From: Arcanobacterium sp. S3PF19
GTDB lineage: Bacteria > Actinomycetota > Actinomycetes > Actinomycetales > Actinomycetaceae
DNA length: 64,000 nt
Direction: 5' to 3'
Assembly (NCBI RefSeq): GCF_000758825.1
Contig: NZ_JRMX01000013.1
Location: forward strand, 298,017 to 362,016
The notes beneath the pieces were generated by a model, which was not told where the DNA came from, searched no databases, and worked only from the letters and a program-made list of their open reading frames with translations. Positions within the stretch are counted from its first letter, which is position 1. Each line of letters opens with the position of its first letter. Positions 7,200 through 16,213 of this stretch are shown here, piece by piece. Position numbers and translations under genes: made by a program.

Positions 7200-9092
7200 A
7201 TGCAAGAAACAGTGCGTTTAACTGTAGGGCAGGCAACGATCCGTTTCCTGGTGAACCAGTATGTGGAGCTGGACGGCAAGGAGCAGCGTTTTATTGCCGG
7301 CGCTTTCGGTATCTTCGGACACGGAAATCTGGCGGGAATCGGGCAGGCACTCCTGCAAAACGAAATTGATTCCGAGCCGGACGGCGGAAGAATGCCGTAT
7401 ATTATGCCCCGAAACGAACAGGGGATGGTAAACACGGCAGCGGCGTTCGCAAAAGCGAAGAATCGGCTGCAGACCTGGATGTGCACCTCTTCGATCGGAC
7501 CGGGCGCCCTGAATATGGTGACCGGTGCCGCGCTGGCCACCACAAACCGTCTGCCCGTGCTCCTTTTCCCCGCAGACTTCTTTGCCACCCGCTACCCGGA
7601 TCCCGTGCTGCAGCAGATTGAGAACGAACAGAACTTCGACAGTTCGGTCAACGACGCGTTCCGTGCGGTGTCGGTTTTCTTCGATCGTATCAGCCGTCCG
7701 GAACAGCTGCTTCCCTCACTGATGCAGGCAATGCGCGCACTGACGGATCCGGCGGCCACGGGTGCGGTGACGCTCGCAATGCCGCAGGACGTGCAGGCGG
7801 AGGCATTTGACTTCCCGGTGAAGGCTTTTGCCAAGCGTGTATGGCATATTCGCCGTTCGCCTCTCGATGCGGGGGCTTTGCGCCGCGGCGCGGAAATAAT
7901 CCGCAATGCGAAAAATCCGCTTGTGGTTGCGGGCGGAGGCGTGAAGTACTCGCTGGCAAGCGGGCAGCTGCGCGAATTTGCCCGCCGCACGGGGATTCCG
8001 GTCTCCGATACACAGGCAGGCAAGGGTGCAATCAACTGCGATCATCCGCAGTCCGTGGGCGGAGTGGGCGCAACGGGCTCGGATTCGGCAAATCATCTGG
8101 CGGCCCGGGCGGATGTGGTTATCGGAATCGGTACCCGCTATTCCGATTTCACCACGGCTTCGCACACGGTATTTAAGAATCCGGACGTAAAGTTTGTAAA
8201 CATCAATGTCAGGCCCTTTGACGCGGTGAAGAACGCGGGGGAAATGCTGGTCGGTGATGCCCGCGAAGCGCTTTGCGCACTTACCGAAGAGCTGGCGGAT
8301 TACCATGTTGACGCAGATTATGCGGAGACGGTTGCGGCCGAGAAGAAAGCATGGGAGAAGGAAACATACAGGTGCTATCATCTCGGGCACGGTCCTCTTC
8401 CGGCGCAGACCGAAGTCTTTGGCGCATTGAACGAAATGCTCGGCGACAACGATGTGGTCATTAACGCGGCCGGGTCGATGCCCGGTGATCTGCAGGCACT
8501 CTGGCAGGCAAAGACACCTACGCAGTATCACGTCGAATATGCATTCTCCACAATGGGCTATGAGATTCCCGCCGGTTTGGGCGTGAAACTGGCCATGCCG
8601 GATTCCGAGGTGGTCTCGATTGTGGGAGACGGCACCTATCAAATGCTGCCGATGGAGCTGGCAACAGTCGTGCAGGAAGGCGTAAAGGTGATTTACGTGC
8701 TGCTTGACAACCACGGATTCTCCTCAATCGGCGCGCTTTCCGAATCGCACGGTTCGCAGCGTTTTGGCACACAGTACCGCAAGGGCGGCGGCGAAAAGCA
8801 CACCGATCTGAGCCTTGCCGAGCTGCCTGTGGATATTGCGCTGAATGCACAGTCTTGGGGACTGGAAGTGTTCAGGGTGCGGACAGTGAAGGAATTCAGA
8901 GAGGCTTATGCCAAGGCAAAGGAATTGGACCGGGCGAGTATGATTTATATTCAGACCGATCTGTTTGGGCCCAACCCGCCGTCTTCGGCATGGTGGGATG
9001 TGCCGGTTTCGCAGGTATCGCGGATTGAGTCGACGCAGAAGGCATACCGCGAATATCTGGAGGCCAAAGCCGAACAGCACCACTATTTCTGA
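7200..9092 (+). CDS. iolD: 3D-(3,5/4)-trihydroxycyclohexane-1,2-dione hydrolase
   Basis: 630 residues, a thiamine-diphosphate enzyme of the acetolactate synthase fold. It opens the ring of the trihydroxycyclohexanedione to 5-deoxy-glucuronate. An N-terminal PYR domain, a central nucleotide-fold domain (with VVAGGGVKYS) and a C-terminal PP domain are visible. The TPP-Mg motif begins GDGTYQM and ends around LDNHGFSSIG, which matches IolD closely. AAAGGA precedes the start. It closes the operon iolC, aldolase, iolB, iolD and is followed by a long hairpin. The next gene makes TPP, its cofactor. Confidence 0.93.
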   Translation: MQETVRLTVGQATIRFLVNQYVELDGKEQRFIAGAFGIFGHGNLAGIGQALLQNEIDSEPDGGRMPYIMPRNEQGMVNTAAAFAKAKNRLQTWMCTSSIGPGALNMVTGAALATTNRLPVLLFPADFFATRYPDPVLQQIENEQNFDSSVNDAFRAVSVFFDRISRPEQLLPSLMQAMRALTDPAATGAVTLAMPQDVQAEAFDFPVKAFAKRVWHIRRSPLDAGALRRGAEIIRNAKNPLVVAGGGVKYSLASGQLREFARRTGIPVSDTQAGKGAINCDHPQSVGGVGATGSDSANHLAARADVVIGIGTRYSDFTTASHTVFKNPDVKFVNINVRPFDAVKNAGEMLVGDAREALCALTEELADYHVDADYAETVAAEKKAWEKETYRCYHLGHGPLPAQTEVFGALNEMLGDNDVVINAAGSMPGDLQALWQAKTPTQYHVEYAFSTMGYEIPAGLGVKLAMPDSEVVSIVGDGTYQMLPMELATVVQEGVKVIYVLLDNHGFSSIGALSESHGSQRFGTQYRKGGGEKHTDLSLAELPVDIALNAQSWGLEVFRVRTVKEFREAYAKAKELDRASMIYIQTDLFGPNPPSSAWWDVPVSQVSRIESTQKAYREYLEAKAEQHHYF

Positions 9093-9137
9093 GGCTCGCT
9101 GCCCGTAGCGTACGCGGTTCGGGCAGACCCGTATTGT

Positions 9138-9213
9138 GTCCGTTTCGGGCAATCCGGCGGGAAGATGTTGGCATAAACAGCCACATGTTTCCGTTTGATT
9201 GCCCGAAACGGAC
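9138..9213. repeat. Long inverted repeat between iolD and thiN
   Basis: GATTGCCCGAAACGGAC at 9197-9213 is the exact reverse complement of 9138-9154, 17 bases. The inner flanks continue to pair imperfectly down to a small loop near 9171-9180, giving a hairpin of about 76 bases. Because of the symmetry both strands can be read as nearly the same short peptide. There is no long T-run, only TTTT at 9217-9220. It may be a terminator for iolD or a copy of a dispersed palindromic element; no second copy was noticed in this window. Confidence 0.75.
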
Positions 9214-9220
9214 GCATTTT

Positions 9221-9408
9221 GCGTTGCGGGGATTTTTGGATTGCGGAAATTTTTACGCCGGGAAAAGACCTGCGGCTACCGGCGGGCGCATGGGAAACCG
9301 GCGGATCCCGCGTGGAAGGTACGCCCGGGCGTGGGACCGGGGGAGAACAATATTTCCGGAAGTGTTTTAGACTTATAGCGGATAAAGTTACCTCGGGGAG
9401 GGGATAAC
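9221..9408. other. Gap upstream of thiN
   Basis: G+C-rich stretch with a 12-base perfect palindrome, ACGCCCGGGCGT, at 9321-9332 and a possible -10 box TATAGC at 9374-9379. No CTGAGA-type TPP riboswitch core is visible. Nothing else was recognised. Confidence 0.4.
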
Positions 9409-10032
9409 GTGGAAAAAAACTGTGCGGTTGTAAGCGGGGGCGCAAAAAGCACTCTTGCGGGAATTGAAAACGCGGATTTTGTGGTGGCGGTGGATCACGG
9501 CTTGGATTATCTGCTTGAAGCGGGAATCCGTCCCGATTTGGCGCTGGGCGATTTTGATTCCTGCGCGGGGAATGTGCCTTCCGGAGTGAAGTCGGTGCGT
9601 CTGCCGCGGCGAAAGGCGGATACGGATACTCTGGCGGCATTCCGGCACTGCCTGGATCTGGGATACCGTAATTTCACGGTGTATTGCGCTTTCGGCCGGA
9701 GACTGGACCATCTGCTGGCAAATATCCAGTCTTTTGCGTTTGTGGCCGGGCAGGGCGGAAATGTCCGTGTGATAGGCGACGACGACGAACTGATCCTGAT
9801 TCACGATACCGAAATTATCCTTCCCGCCCGCGGCCCGGACCACTCTCTTTCCGTGCTTTCCCTTTCACAGGTCAGCCTGGGCGTAGACATTGAGGGCGCG
9901 GAATATGAAGTGCACGATTTTCGGATGGAATCCGTGTTTCCGATTGGCGTGAGCAACGAGTGGAAACACGGCGATGTGCGTATAGCGGTGAAACAGGGAA
10001 CTCTGGCGGTGATTGTTTCGCGTAAACGCTGA
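9409..10032 (+). CDS. thiN: Thiamine pyrophosphokinase
   Basis: 207 residues. It transfers pyrophosphate from ATP to thiamine, making TPP. Family blocks seen are VAVDHGLDYLLEAGIRPDLALGDFDS (residues about 26-50, split here only for description), KADTDT near residue 67 and GRRLDHLLANI near residue 98, followed by the C-terminal beta-sandwich. It starts with GTG behind a strong GGGGAGGGG site. Its position directly after the TPP-dependent iolD may be functional, but the long hairpin and 316-base gap suggest a separate transcript. Confidence 0.88.
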   Translation: MEKNCAVVSGGAKSTLAGIENADFVVAVDHGLDYLLEAGIRPDLALGDFDSCAGNVPSGVKSVRLPRRKADTDTLAAFRHCLDLGYRNFTVYCAFGRRLDHLLANIQSFAFVAGQGGNVRVIGDDDELILIHDTEIILPARGPDHSLSVLSLSQVSLGVDIEGAEYEVHDFRMESVFPIGVSNEWKHGDVRIAVKQGTLAVIVSRKR

Positions 10033-10172
10033 GCGCCCCGCTCCGCATGAAACGCACTCTTATTCCGCGCCAAAGCGGCAGACAAGGGGAAACAGTGCGG
10101 ACGAAACGGAGAAAGCAAAACGGATGTGAATTTTGCCGCTGTGTTCGGCACACTGTGTGAAACGGAAAATAT
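10033..10172. other. Gap between thiN and pcrA
   Basis: 140 bases. A possible -10 box (TATCCT, 10187-10192) overlaps the start of the pcrA frame, which raises the possibility that pcrA actually begins at the ATG at 10203. No terminator was seen. Confidence 0.35.
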
Positions 10173-12806
10173 GTGCCGCGGTACAGTATCCTTGATAATG
10201 TTATGATTTCACAGAATTCAGATGATGCTTTGCGTTCGGCGATGGACGCCCTGCGCCGGAAGATTGCCGAAGTGTCTGCCGCCTCCCCGGCATCAGGCAG
10301 CCGGGGGGAAAATACCGCAGACACGCACGCTGCGGATAATTTGGATCAGGCGTGCTTTTCCGCCTCCTGCGCTGCCGCCGACGGTCCGGTGGGTGCAAAA
10401 CGGATGCGGGAGCTGCTGCAGGGACTTAATCCGGGGCAATACCGGGCGGTGACGCACGAGAAAGGCCACCTGCTTGTAATTGCGGGGGCCGGATCGGGAA
10501 AAACACGGGTGCTGACCACCCGTATCGCATATCTGACGGAAAAGGGGAAAGCGGATCCCTCCGGAATTCTGGCGATTACTTTTACCAACAAAGCCGCGAA
10601 GGAAATGCGCGAACGTCTGGAACGGATGCTGGGTCCCGTAGCCAAAACAATGTGGATTTCCACATTCCATTCCGCATGTGTGCGTATTTTGCGCGCGGAG
10701 CATGAGGACAGCGGGTACACGTCGTCTTTTACCATTTACGACGCCGCAGACGCGCAGAAACTGATGAAAACCGTGTGTGCGGAAGAAAATATCGATACGA
10801 AACGTTATTCCCCGAAGCTGCTGACAAACAGAGTCTCGGCTCTGAAAAACGAGATGACGGATCCCGATACTTTTATGCAGGGCGCCGCCGGGCAGGATGA
10901 TTTGATTCTTGCCCGCGCCTACCGCGCGTATCAGCAGCGGCTGCAGGCTGCCAACGCGATGGATTTTGACGATCTGATTATGCGCACGGTTTTGCTTTTC
11001 CGCTCCCGGCCGGAAACGCTGCGCCGTTACCGGCAAAAATTCAGGCATATTTTGGTCGACGAATACCAGGATACCAATTATGCCCAGTATCGTTTGGTGC
11101 AGATTCTGGCCGGATCGGGAAATGAGGATCCGTATCCGGAACTGACGGTGGTGGGAGATGCGGATCAGTCAATTTACGCGTTCCGCGGGGCAACGATTCG
11201 CAATATCGAGAATTTTGAGGAAGATTTTCCCAATACGACGACGATTCTGCTGGAACAGAATTACCGTTCCACGCAAAATATTCTCTCGGCGGCGAACTCT
11301 CTGATTGCCAACAATCCGCAGCGGAGGGCAAAAAATCTGTGGACGGATGCCGGCGCCGGCGAGAAACTGACGGGGTATGCCGCCGATTCGGAGTCGGATG
11401 AGGCCGCGTTTGTAACGGAACGCATTGCCTGCCTATGCGCGCAGCACGGATACCGTTACCGTGATTTCGCGGTATTTTACAGGGCAAATGCCCAATCGCG
11501 CGTGCTTGAGGAAATGCTGATGCGGGCAGGAATACCGTATAAAGTTGTTGGGGGCACAAAATTTTACGACCGTAAAGAAATAAAAGATGCCATTGCCTAT
11601 CTGCAGGCCGTGCAGAATCCCGATGACACGGTTTCCCTGCGCAGAATTTTTAACGAACCCAAACGCGGTCTGGGGGCGAAAGCCGAAGGTCTGATTGCGC
11701 GCCGTGCCGTGCAGTACGGAATTTCTTTCGGGCGCGCGATTTCCGACGCGCTTACTCCCTCCGCACAGCGCGGGCAGATCGAGGGACTGAGCGCGCGCGC
11801 CCTGCGCTCTCTGAAAGATTTTACGGATATGCTGAACAGCGCCCGCGATATGGCCGAATCCGGGTGCGCGCCGGAAACGGTTTTGGATTTTGTGCTTGAG
11901 GAATCCGGGTATCTGGCGGCTTTGCGGGAATCGCGTGATCCGCAGGACGAAGTTCGGGCAGACAATCTTGCGGAACTGCGTGCGGTGGCCGCAGATTTTT
12001 CGGCGCTTGACCCGCAGGGCGGGCTGGAAGGGTTTTTGGACCGGATTTCATTGGTTGCCGATTCCGATCAGATTCCCGAAAATGCAGGCGGATCGGGCGA
12101 GGTTGTGCTGATGACCGTCCACACCGCGAAAGGTCTGGAATTTCCCGTGGTGTTTGTGACCGGTTTGGAAGAGGGCACGTTTCCGCATATCCGTTCGCTG
12201 GACGACCCGGCGGAACTGGCGGAGGAACGGCGTCTTGCCTATGTGGCGCTGACCCGGGCCCGGCAGAGGCTGTTTGTATCCCGTGCTGCCTCCCGCGCCC
12301 GGTGGGGGGCTCCCCAAGATCTGCTGCCCTCAAGATTTTTGGAGGAAATCCCGGACGGCGTCATTGATTGGGAACGGCGGGAATCTGCCCGCGAAACGCT
12401 GTACGGAGGCAGGCACCGTCCCAGCCGGGCGCAGAGTGCATATTCCCGCACCGGCGATTTCTTCGCAGAAGACGGATTTGCGCCTCCCATAGGCGGGGCA
12501 AAGAAAGAATTTGTGCCCGGCAAGCTCGGCGTGGTGCGGGAAAACGTGTCCTCTGCCGCGGAGCGGAAAAACTCTTCCCCGCAGGATCCGTGTGTTGCCG
12601 TAAATTCCCCGCAGGCCGCCACCGGCGGTCTGAAAGTCGGAGATACAGTGTGTCATAAGTCGTTTGGGCGGGGGAAAATACTATCATTTGAAGGAGTGGG
12701 AAAATCCACGGTTGCGAAAGTGAAATTTGCAACCGGTGCCACCAAGCGCCTGATGCTGCGTTTTGCACCCTTGGAGAAGACGGATTCCTGGGAAGACACT
12801 CCCTAG
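10173..12806 (+). CDS. pcrA: ATP-dependent DNA helicase PcrA/UvrD1
   Basis: 877 residues, superfamily 1A 3'-5' helicase used in nucleotide-excision repair and in clearing stalled forks and RNA polymerase. Walker A (AGAGSGKTRVLTTRIAYL) lies near residue 103 and Walker B with VDEYQDTN near residue 295. The GDADQSIYAFRGA, QNYRSTQNIL and TVHTAKGLEFPVVF blocks follow. The C-terminus has a Tudor-like fold (VGDTVCHKSFGRGKILS) that in PcrA binds RNA polymerase. About 75 residues of low-complexity sequence precede the conserved core. The start is uncertain: GTG at 10173 has only a weak ribosome site, and ATG at 10203 is an alternative. Confidence 0.93.
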   Translation: MPRYSILDNVMISQNSDDALRSAMDALRRKIAEVSAASPASGSRGENTADTHAADNLDQACFSASCAAADGPVGAKRMRELLQGLNPGQYRAVTHEKGHLLVIAGAGSGKTRVLTTRIAYLTEKGKADPSGILAITFTNKAAKEMRERLERMLGPVAKTMWISTFHSACVRILRAEHEDSGYTSSFTIYDAADAQKLMKTVCAEENIDTKRYSPKLLTNRVSALKNEMTDPDTFMQGAAGQDDLILARAYRAYQQRLQAANAMDFDDLIMRTVLLFRSRPETLRRYRQKFRHILVDEYQDTNYAQYRLVQILAGSGNEDPYPELTVVGDADQSIYAFRGATIRNIENFEEDFPNTTTILLEQNYRSTQNILSAANSLIANNPQRRAKNLWTDAGAGEKLTGYAADSESDEAAFVTERIACLCAQHGYRYRDFAVFYRANAQSRVLEEMLMRAGIPYKVVGGTKFYDRKEIKDAIAYLQAVQNPDDTVSLRRIFNEPKRGLGAKAEGLIARRAVQYGISFGRAISDALTPSAQRGQIEGLSARALRSLKDFTDMLNSARDMAESGCAPETVLDFVLEESGYLAALRESRDPQDEVRADNLAELRAVAADFSALDPQGGLEGFLDRISLVADSDQIPENAGGSGEVVLMTVHTAKGLEFPVVFVTGLEEGTFPHIRSLDDPAELAEERRLAYVALTRARQRLFVSRAASRARWGAPQDLLPSRFLEEIPDGVIDWERRESARETLYGGRHRPSRAQSAYSRTGDFFAEDGFAPPIGGAKKEFVPGKLGVVRENVSSAAERKNSSPQDPCVAVNSPQAATGGLKVGDTVCHKSFGRGKILSFEGVGKSTVAKVKFATGATKRLMLRFAPLEKTDSWEDTP

Positions 12807-12821
12807 ACAGGAGGCAGGTTG

Positions 12822-14651
12822 ATGAAACAGCATAAATACATTCCCGGTTTGGACGGTCTGCGGGCATTCGCCGTAGCCGCGGTGATACTTTATCACTTTG
12901 CCCCGAACGTCTTTCCCGGCGGATTTTTGGGCGTGGATATTTTCTTTGTGCTTTCCGGCTTTCTGATTACAACACTTTTGCTGCGCGAGTTAAAGGCAAA
13001 CGGCAAAATTGATTTTTGCGGTTTCTGGATTCGCCGCCTGCGGCGTCTGGTGCCCGCTTTCACGGTGCTGATTCTGACTGTTGTGCCTTTGGCTGCGGTA
13101 CTCAGCACGGATTTGCTGGTGGGAATCGGCAGGCAGGTTCTCGGTGCGCTCACGTTTTCCACAAACTGGCTGGAAATAGCGCACGGGACTTCGTATTTTG
13201 ATACCACAGCCCCACTCCTCTTTAAAAATTTCTGGTCGCTTGCGATAGAAGAACAGTTTTACCTCATCTGGCCGCTGCTGCTCCTCCTGCTCCTGACTCT
13301 CGGCCTGCGGGCACGCGTGCGCATTGCCGCCGTTGCGGTATTGGCCGGTCTGTCTATGCTGGCAATGGGTTTTTTCTGGAACGGGGAAAATGCCACGCGC
13401 GTCTATTACGGCACAGACACCCATTTATTCGGTTTGGCACTCGGAGTTGTGCTTGCCTTCCTCAGTCTGCGTTCCCGCGGCGGGTTTTTCTCCGCTCTGC
13501 CTTACAGGATGTATTTTGGTTCGGCGGCACTGGCCGTAACCGCAGTGGGATTTTTGTTTCTCCCGGACCGCGGAGCATTCGCTTACCGTGGGGGAATTCA
13601 GTTTTTTACGGTGAGTGCCGCAATTTTGTTGGCTGCGGTTGCGGACGGAAATTCTTTTCTGACGAAAATCTGTGAGTCGGCTCCGCTCAGATGGGCAGGC
13701 ACACGCTCTTACGGGCTGTATCTGTGGCATTGGCCGGTTCTGGTGCTTGCCGCGGCTGCTTTCCCCGTTGCCGTCGGTTCCGGCGGATATTGGGTGCGCA
13801 GTGTTTTGGCTCTTGCCCTTACGGTTCTGATTTGCGAACTGTCTTACCGGTTTGTGGAAACGCCGGTGCGCAGGCGGGGATTCAGGCAGTGCGCGGCAGT
13901 GTTTTTGAAAGAAAATCCGCTGTCTTATCCGCGCAAAATCATACTCTGTGTCTGTGTTGTTTTATTTGCGCTGACCGCAACCGCCGTTGTGTGCGCGCCT
14001 GCGAAAACAAAAACCCAGATTCTGATTGAAAAAGCAGACAAACCGGAGATCGGAAAAACGCGGAAAGCCGCGCAGCCGGCGCCGAATTACCGGCAGCTGT
14101 CGGAAAATCTGGATACTTCCGTGCCGAAAAATGAAGAAATTACGGTGATCGGGGATTCGATATACAGTGCGGGACGGACCGGTTTGGAATGGGCAATGCC
14201 GGGAGTGAAAATTATTGCGAAGCCGTGTTTGCAGTGGAAAGCGGCTCCCAAAATAGTTGCCCAAGCCCTGCGGGAAGGAAAAGTGGGGCGTGTGGCTGTG
14301 ATCGGATACGGCACCAACGCGGGAATCACCGATCCGCAGGATGTGCATAAAGTTATTCGGGCACTTGGAAGAAACAGAATGATTCTGCTGCAGAATCTGT
14401 ATTCCCCTTCCGGATTCGTGGACTCCTCAAACGAAAAACTGGAGGAAATTGCGCGCGGATATGCCAATGTGAGAATAATAGACTGGCATTCGGCGGCGGG
14501 TGCGAATCCCGCACTGCTGCAGGTGGACCAGACGCATACTTCCGTCAAAGGCGCAAATATGCTGGGCAGGCTGATTCACGAATCGGTGCTCGCGATGGCA
14601 AAGGAACTGACCGCGCAGAAAACAAAAGCAAAAGTCAAATCCGGAAAATGA
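12822..14651 (+). CDS. OatA-like membrane acyltransferase with SGNH domain
   Basis: 609 residues. An acyltransferase-3 membrane domain (about residues 1-385, some ten or eleven helices, opening with YIPGLDGLRAFAVAAVILYH) is joined to an extracellular SGNH esterase-like domain. The SGNH blocks are visible: GDSIYSAG (block I), YGTNAG (block III) and DQTHTSVKG (block V, Asp and His). Proteins of this design O-acetylate peptidoglycan or other envelope glycans outside the cell. ACAGGAGG precedes the ATG at 12822; the preceding stop of pcrA is 15 bases away, so the two may be cotranscribed. The exact glycan substrate cannot be read from sequence. Confidence 0.85.
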   Translation: MKQHKYIPGLDGLRAFAVAAVILYHFAPNVFPGGFLGVDIFFVLSGFLITTLLLRELKANGKIDFCGFWIRRLRRLVPAFTVLILTVVPLAAVLSTDLLVGIGRQVLGALTFSTNWLEIAHGTSYFDTTAPLLFKNFWSLAIEEQFYLIWPLLLLLLLTLGLRARVRIAAVAVLAGLSMLAMGFFWNGENATRVYYGTDTHLFGLALGVVLAFLSLRSRGGFFSALPYRMYFGSAALAVTAVGFLFLPDRGAFAYRGGIQFFTVSAAILLAAVADGNSFLTKICESAPLRWAGTRSYGLYLWHWPVLVLAAAAFPVAVGSGGYWVRSVLALALTVLICELSYRFVETPVRRRGFRQCAAVFLKENPLSYPRKIILCVCVVLFALTATAVVCAPAKTKTQILIEKADKPEIGKTRKAAQPAPNYRQLSENLDTSVPKNEEITVIGDSIYSAGRTGLEWAMPGVKIIAKPCLQWKAAPKIVAQALREGKVGRVAVIGYGTNAGITDPQDVHKVIRALGRNRMILLQNLYSPSGFVDSSNEKLEEIARGYANVRIIDWHSAAGANPALLQVDQTHTSVKGANMLGRLIHESVLAMAKELTAQKTKAKVKSGK

Positions 14652-14694
14652 AACATCGGACAGCGGCGCTACAGTAACAGACAGCGAAAATTGG

Positions 14695-14709
14695 TAGTCT
14701 ATAAAAATG
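14695..14709 (+). promoter_or_regulatory. Leaderless-type start of perM
   Basis: The -10 box TAGTCT ends exactly six bases before the ATG at 14707, and there is no Shine-Dalgarno sequence. This spacing places the transcription start at or next to the start codon. Confidence 0.5.
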
Positions 14710-15939
14710 GCAGAAATACAGATTTTTCGGCAAAGACCCGGCCTGCGTGTGGGAATCGCAGTTGTGCAGACTCTTTTCTTTACTCTGCTCGCCGTACTGC
14801 TGGTGTCGCTGTTTGCGTATTCCCTAACCGCTTCCTCGCCTCTGCTGGGTAAAATCAAATGGGACGATGCCGCCCGGTTTGCGGTTTCTTTTTGGATGAC
14901 GCTCTTTGGCGGAACAGTCCGTGTGGGGACGGGCTGTCTGTCGCTGATGCCCGGCACGCTCACTTTTCTGTTTGTCTTTTTCCTTGCCGCGAAACTGCGG
15001 AAAACGGAAATCAGATCATGGGCGGACGTTGTGTTTGCCGCCGCTGTTTCCGCTTTCTGCGTGGGTGTGGCGGGGGCTGCGTCACGCATTGGCGGACCGT
15101 GGTGGACGGCGCCCATCGGAGCCGCACTGATCGGCGCGGGTGTTGTGTTCTGCTGCGGTTGGAAAAATCTGATCGGACCGTATCTGCGTTTTTCATCTCT
15201 CCCGCGGGCGCTTTTAACCTGCCGCCGTCTGCTCCGCGGGTTTTGGATCCTGTGTCTGTTTACGCTGCTGCTTGCGCTGTTTACCCATTTTGGGGCAGTG
15301 TATGCGCTGCACGGTTTATACCGCCAGGGAATTTTCGGTTCCGTGGGACTGATATTGCTGCAGCTGCTGTATCTGCCTGATCTGCTGATATCGGCCGGAG
15401 CCTGGATTTTGGGTGCGGGAATTGCCGTCGGCGGGGCAAGCTCGTCCGTATTTGCCCAAAATATAGGTCTGCTGCCGGGGATTCCCGTTTTTGCCCTGAT
15501 TCCCGCGGATCATTCAAATCTGTGGTCTTTGGTGTTTATCCCTCCCGTTTTCTTCTTCCTTCTCGGATTATTTTTCTCCTTCCGCCGCCCTTCGGCCGTA
15601 TCGCTGCGCGCGGAGGCGGAATCCGCTGCGCTCGGCGGAGTGCTGTGTGCGCTTTGCGTGGGTGTTTTGGGATGTGTTGCCCGGGGTGCGATAGGTCCCG
15701 GCAGAATGGGAAATGTAGGGGTAAATTCGGCTCTGTGTGTGGGAGTATTCTTTGTGTTCGCCGTCCTTCCGTTTTTGCTCGCATCTGTGGCGGCTCATCC
15801 CGTATGCCTCAAAACTTTGGGAACGCGGTGTCCGAAGTGGCTCCGGCCGGGGAAAATAAAACCGAAATTGCCGTCTGTGCTGCGCCGCCGGCGGAAAACA
15901 GACGCGGAAAAAACCGCGGAAGAAGAAAGTGAGCCATGA
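14707..15939 (+). CDS. DUF6350 membrane protein (PerM-like)
   Basis: 410 residues with around eight to ten hydrophobic helices and a basic, charged C-terminal tail (about the last 40 residues). It matches the actinobacterial DUF6350 family; the mycobacterial member PerM is linked to cell division and survival in infection, probably by stabilising FtsB. No enzymatic motif is visible. The stop codon overlaps the start of the next gene (ATGA), so the two membrane proteins are translated together. In many actinobacteria this family lies near sucCD and purNH, which are absent here. Confidence 0.7.
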   Translation: MAEIQIFRQRPGLRVGIAVVQTLFFTLLAVLLVSLFAYSLTASSPLLGKIKWDDAARFAVSFWMTLFGGTVRVGTGCLSLMPGTLTFLFVFFLAAKLRKTEIRSWADVVFAAAVSAFCVGVAGAASRIGGPWWTAPIGAALIGAGVVFCCGWKNLIGPYLRFSSLPRALLTCRRLLRGFWILCLFTLLLALFTHFGAVYALHGLYRQGIFGSVGLILLQLLYLPDLLISAGAWILGAGIAVGGASSSVFAQNIGLLPGIPVFALIPADHSNLWSLVFIPPVFFFLLGLFFSFRRPSAVSLRAEAESAALGGVLCALCVGVLGCVARGAIGPGRMGNVGVNSALCVGVFFVFAVLPFLLASVAAHPVCLKTLGTRCPKWLRPGKIKPKLPSVLRRRRKTDAEKTAEEESEP

Positions 15940-16193
15940 AAGCGTTTCCTCCGTTTCTCTATTACGTTTTCCTTGCCGGCGTTTTGTGCGCGGCCTGCGT
16001 GCTTGGTCTGCTGACAAATGTGAAATATGCGGCGTGGTTTTTGGCCGCGGGACTGGCCGTACAGCTGATTTGCCGGATAATTCCGGGGCGGAACCTCGTC
16101 CCCCGCGTCCGTTCCCTGAAAATTGACGTTACAATATTATCGGTTTTGATTCTGCTTCTGCTCTATTTGGGGCAGTGGGGAATCCGCAGATAA
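15936..16193 (+). CDS. Small DUF3017-like membrane protein
   Basis: 85 residues with three hydrophobic segments (about 7-24, 30-47 and 62-80) separated by a basic loop (RNLVPRVRSLK). Size and layout fit DUF3017. In many actinobacteria DUF3017 stands directly behind folD; here folD is 9 kb away, so the assignment rests on length and topology only. It starts within the stop of the PerM-like gene. Function unknown. Confidence 0.65.
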   Translation: MKAFPPFLYYVFLAGVLCAACVLGLLTNVKYAAWFLAAGLAVQLICRIIPGRNLVPRVRSLKIDVTILSVLILLLLYLGQWGIRR

Positions 16194-16213
16194 AGAAAAA
16201 GGATAATGTTAAG

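Noticed and set aside
9134..9370. Short + strand peptide with PFRAI and DCPKRT motifs, mirrored on the minus strand
   Set aside because: The same peptide on both strands is a product of the inverted repeat, not of selection for protein.
9093..9408. TPP riboswitch in front of thiN
   Set aside because: The place invites it, but the CTGAGA core and the matching second conserved loop are missing; the G+C-rich stretch gives no THI-box structure that I can trace.
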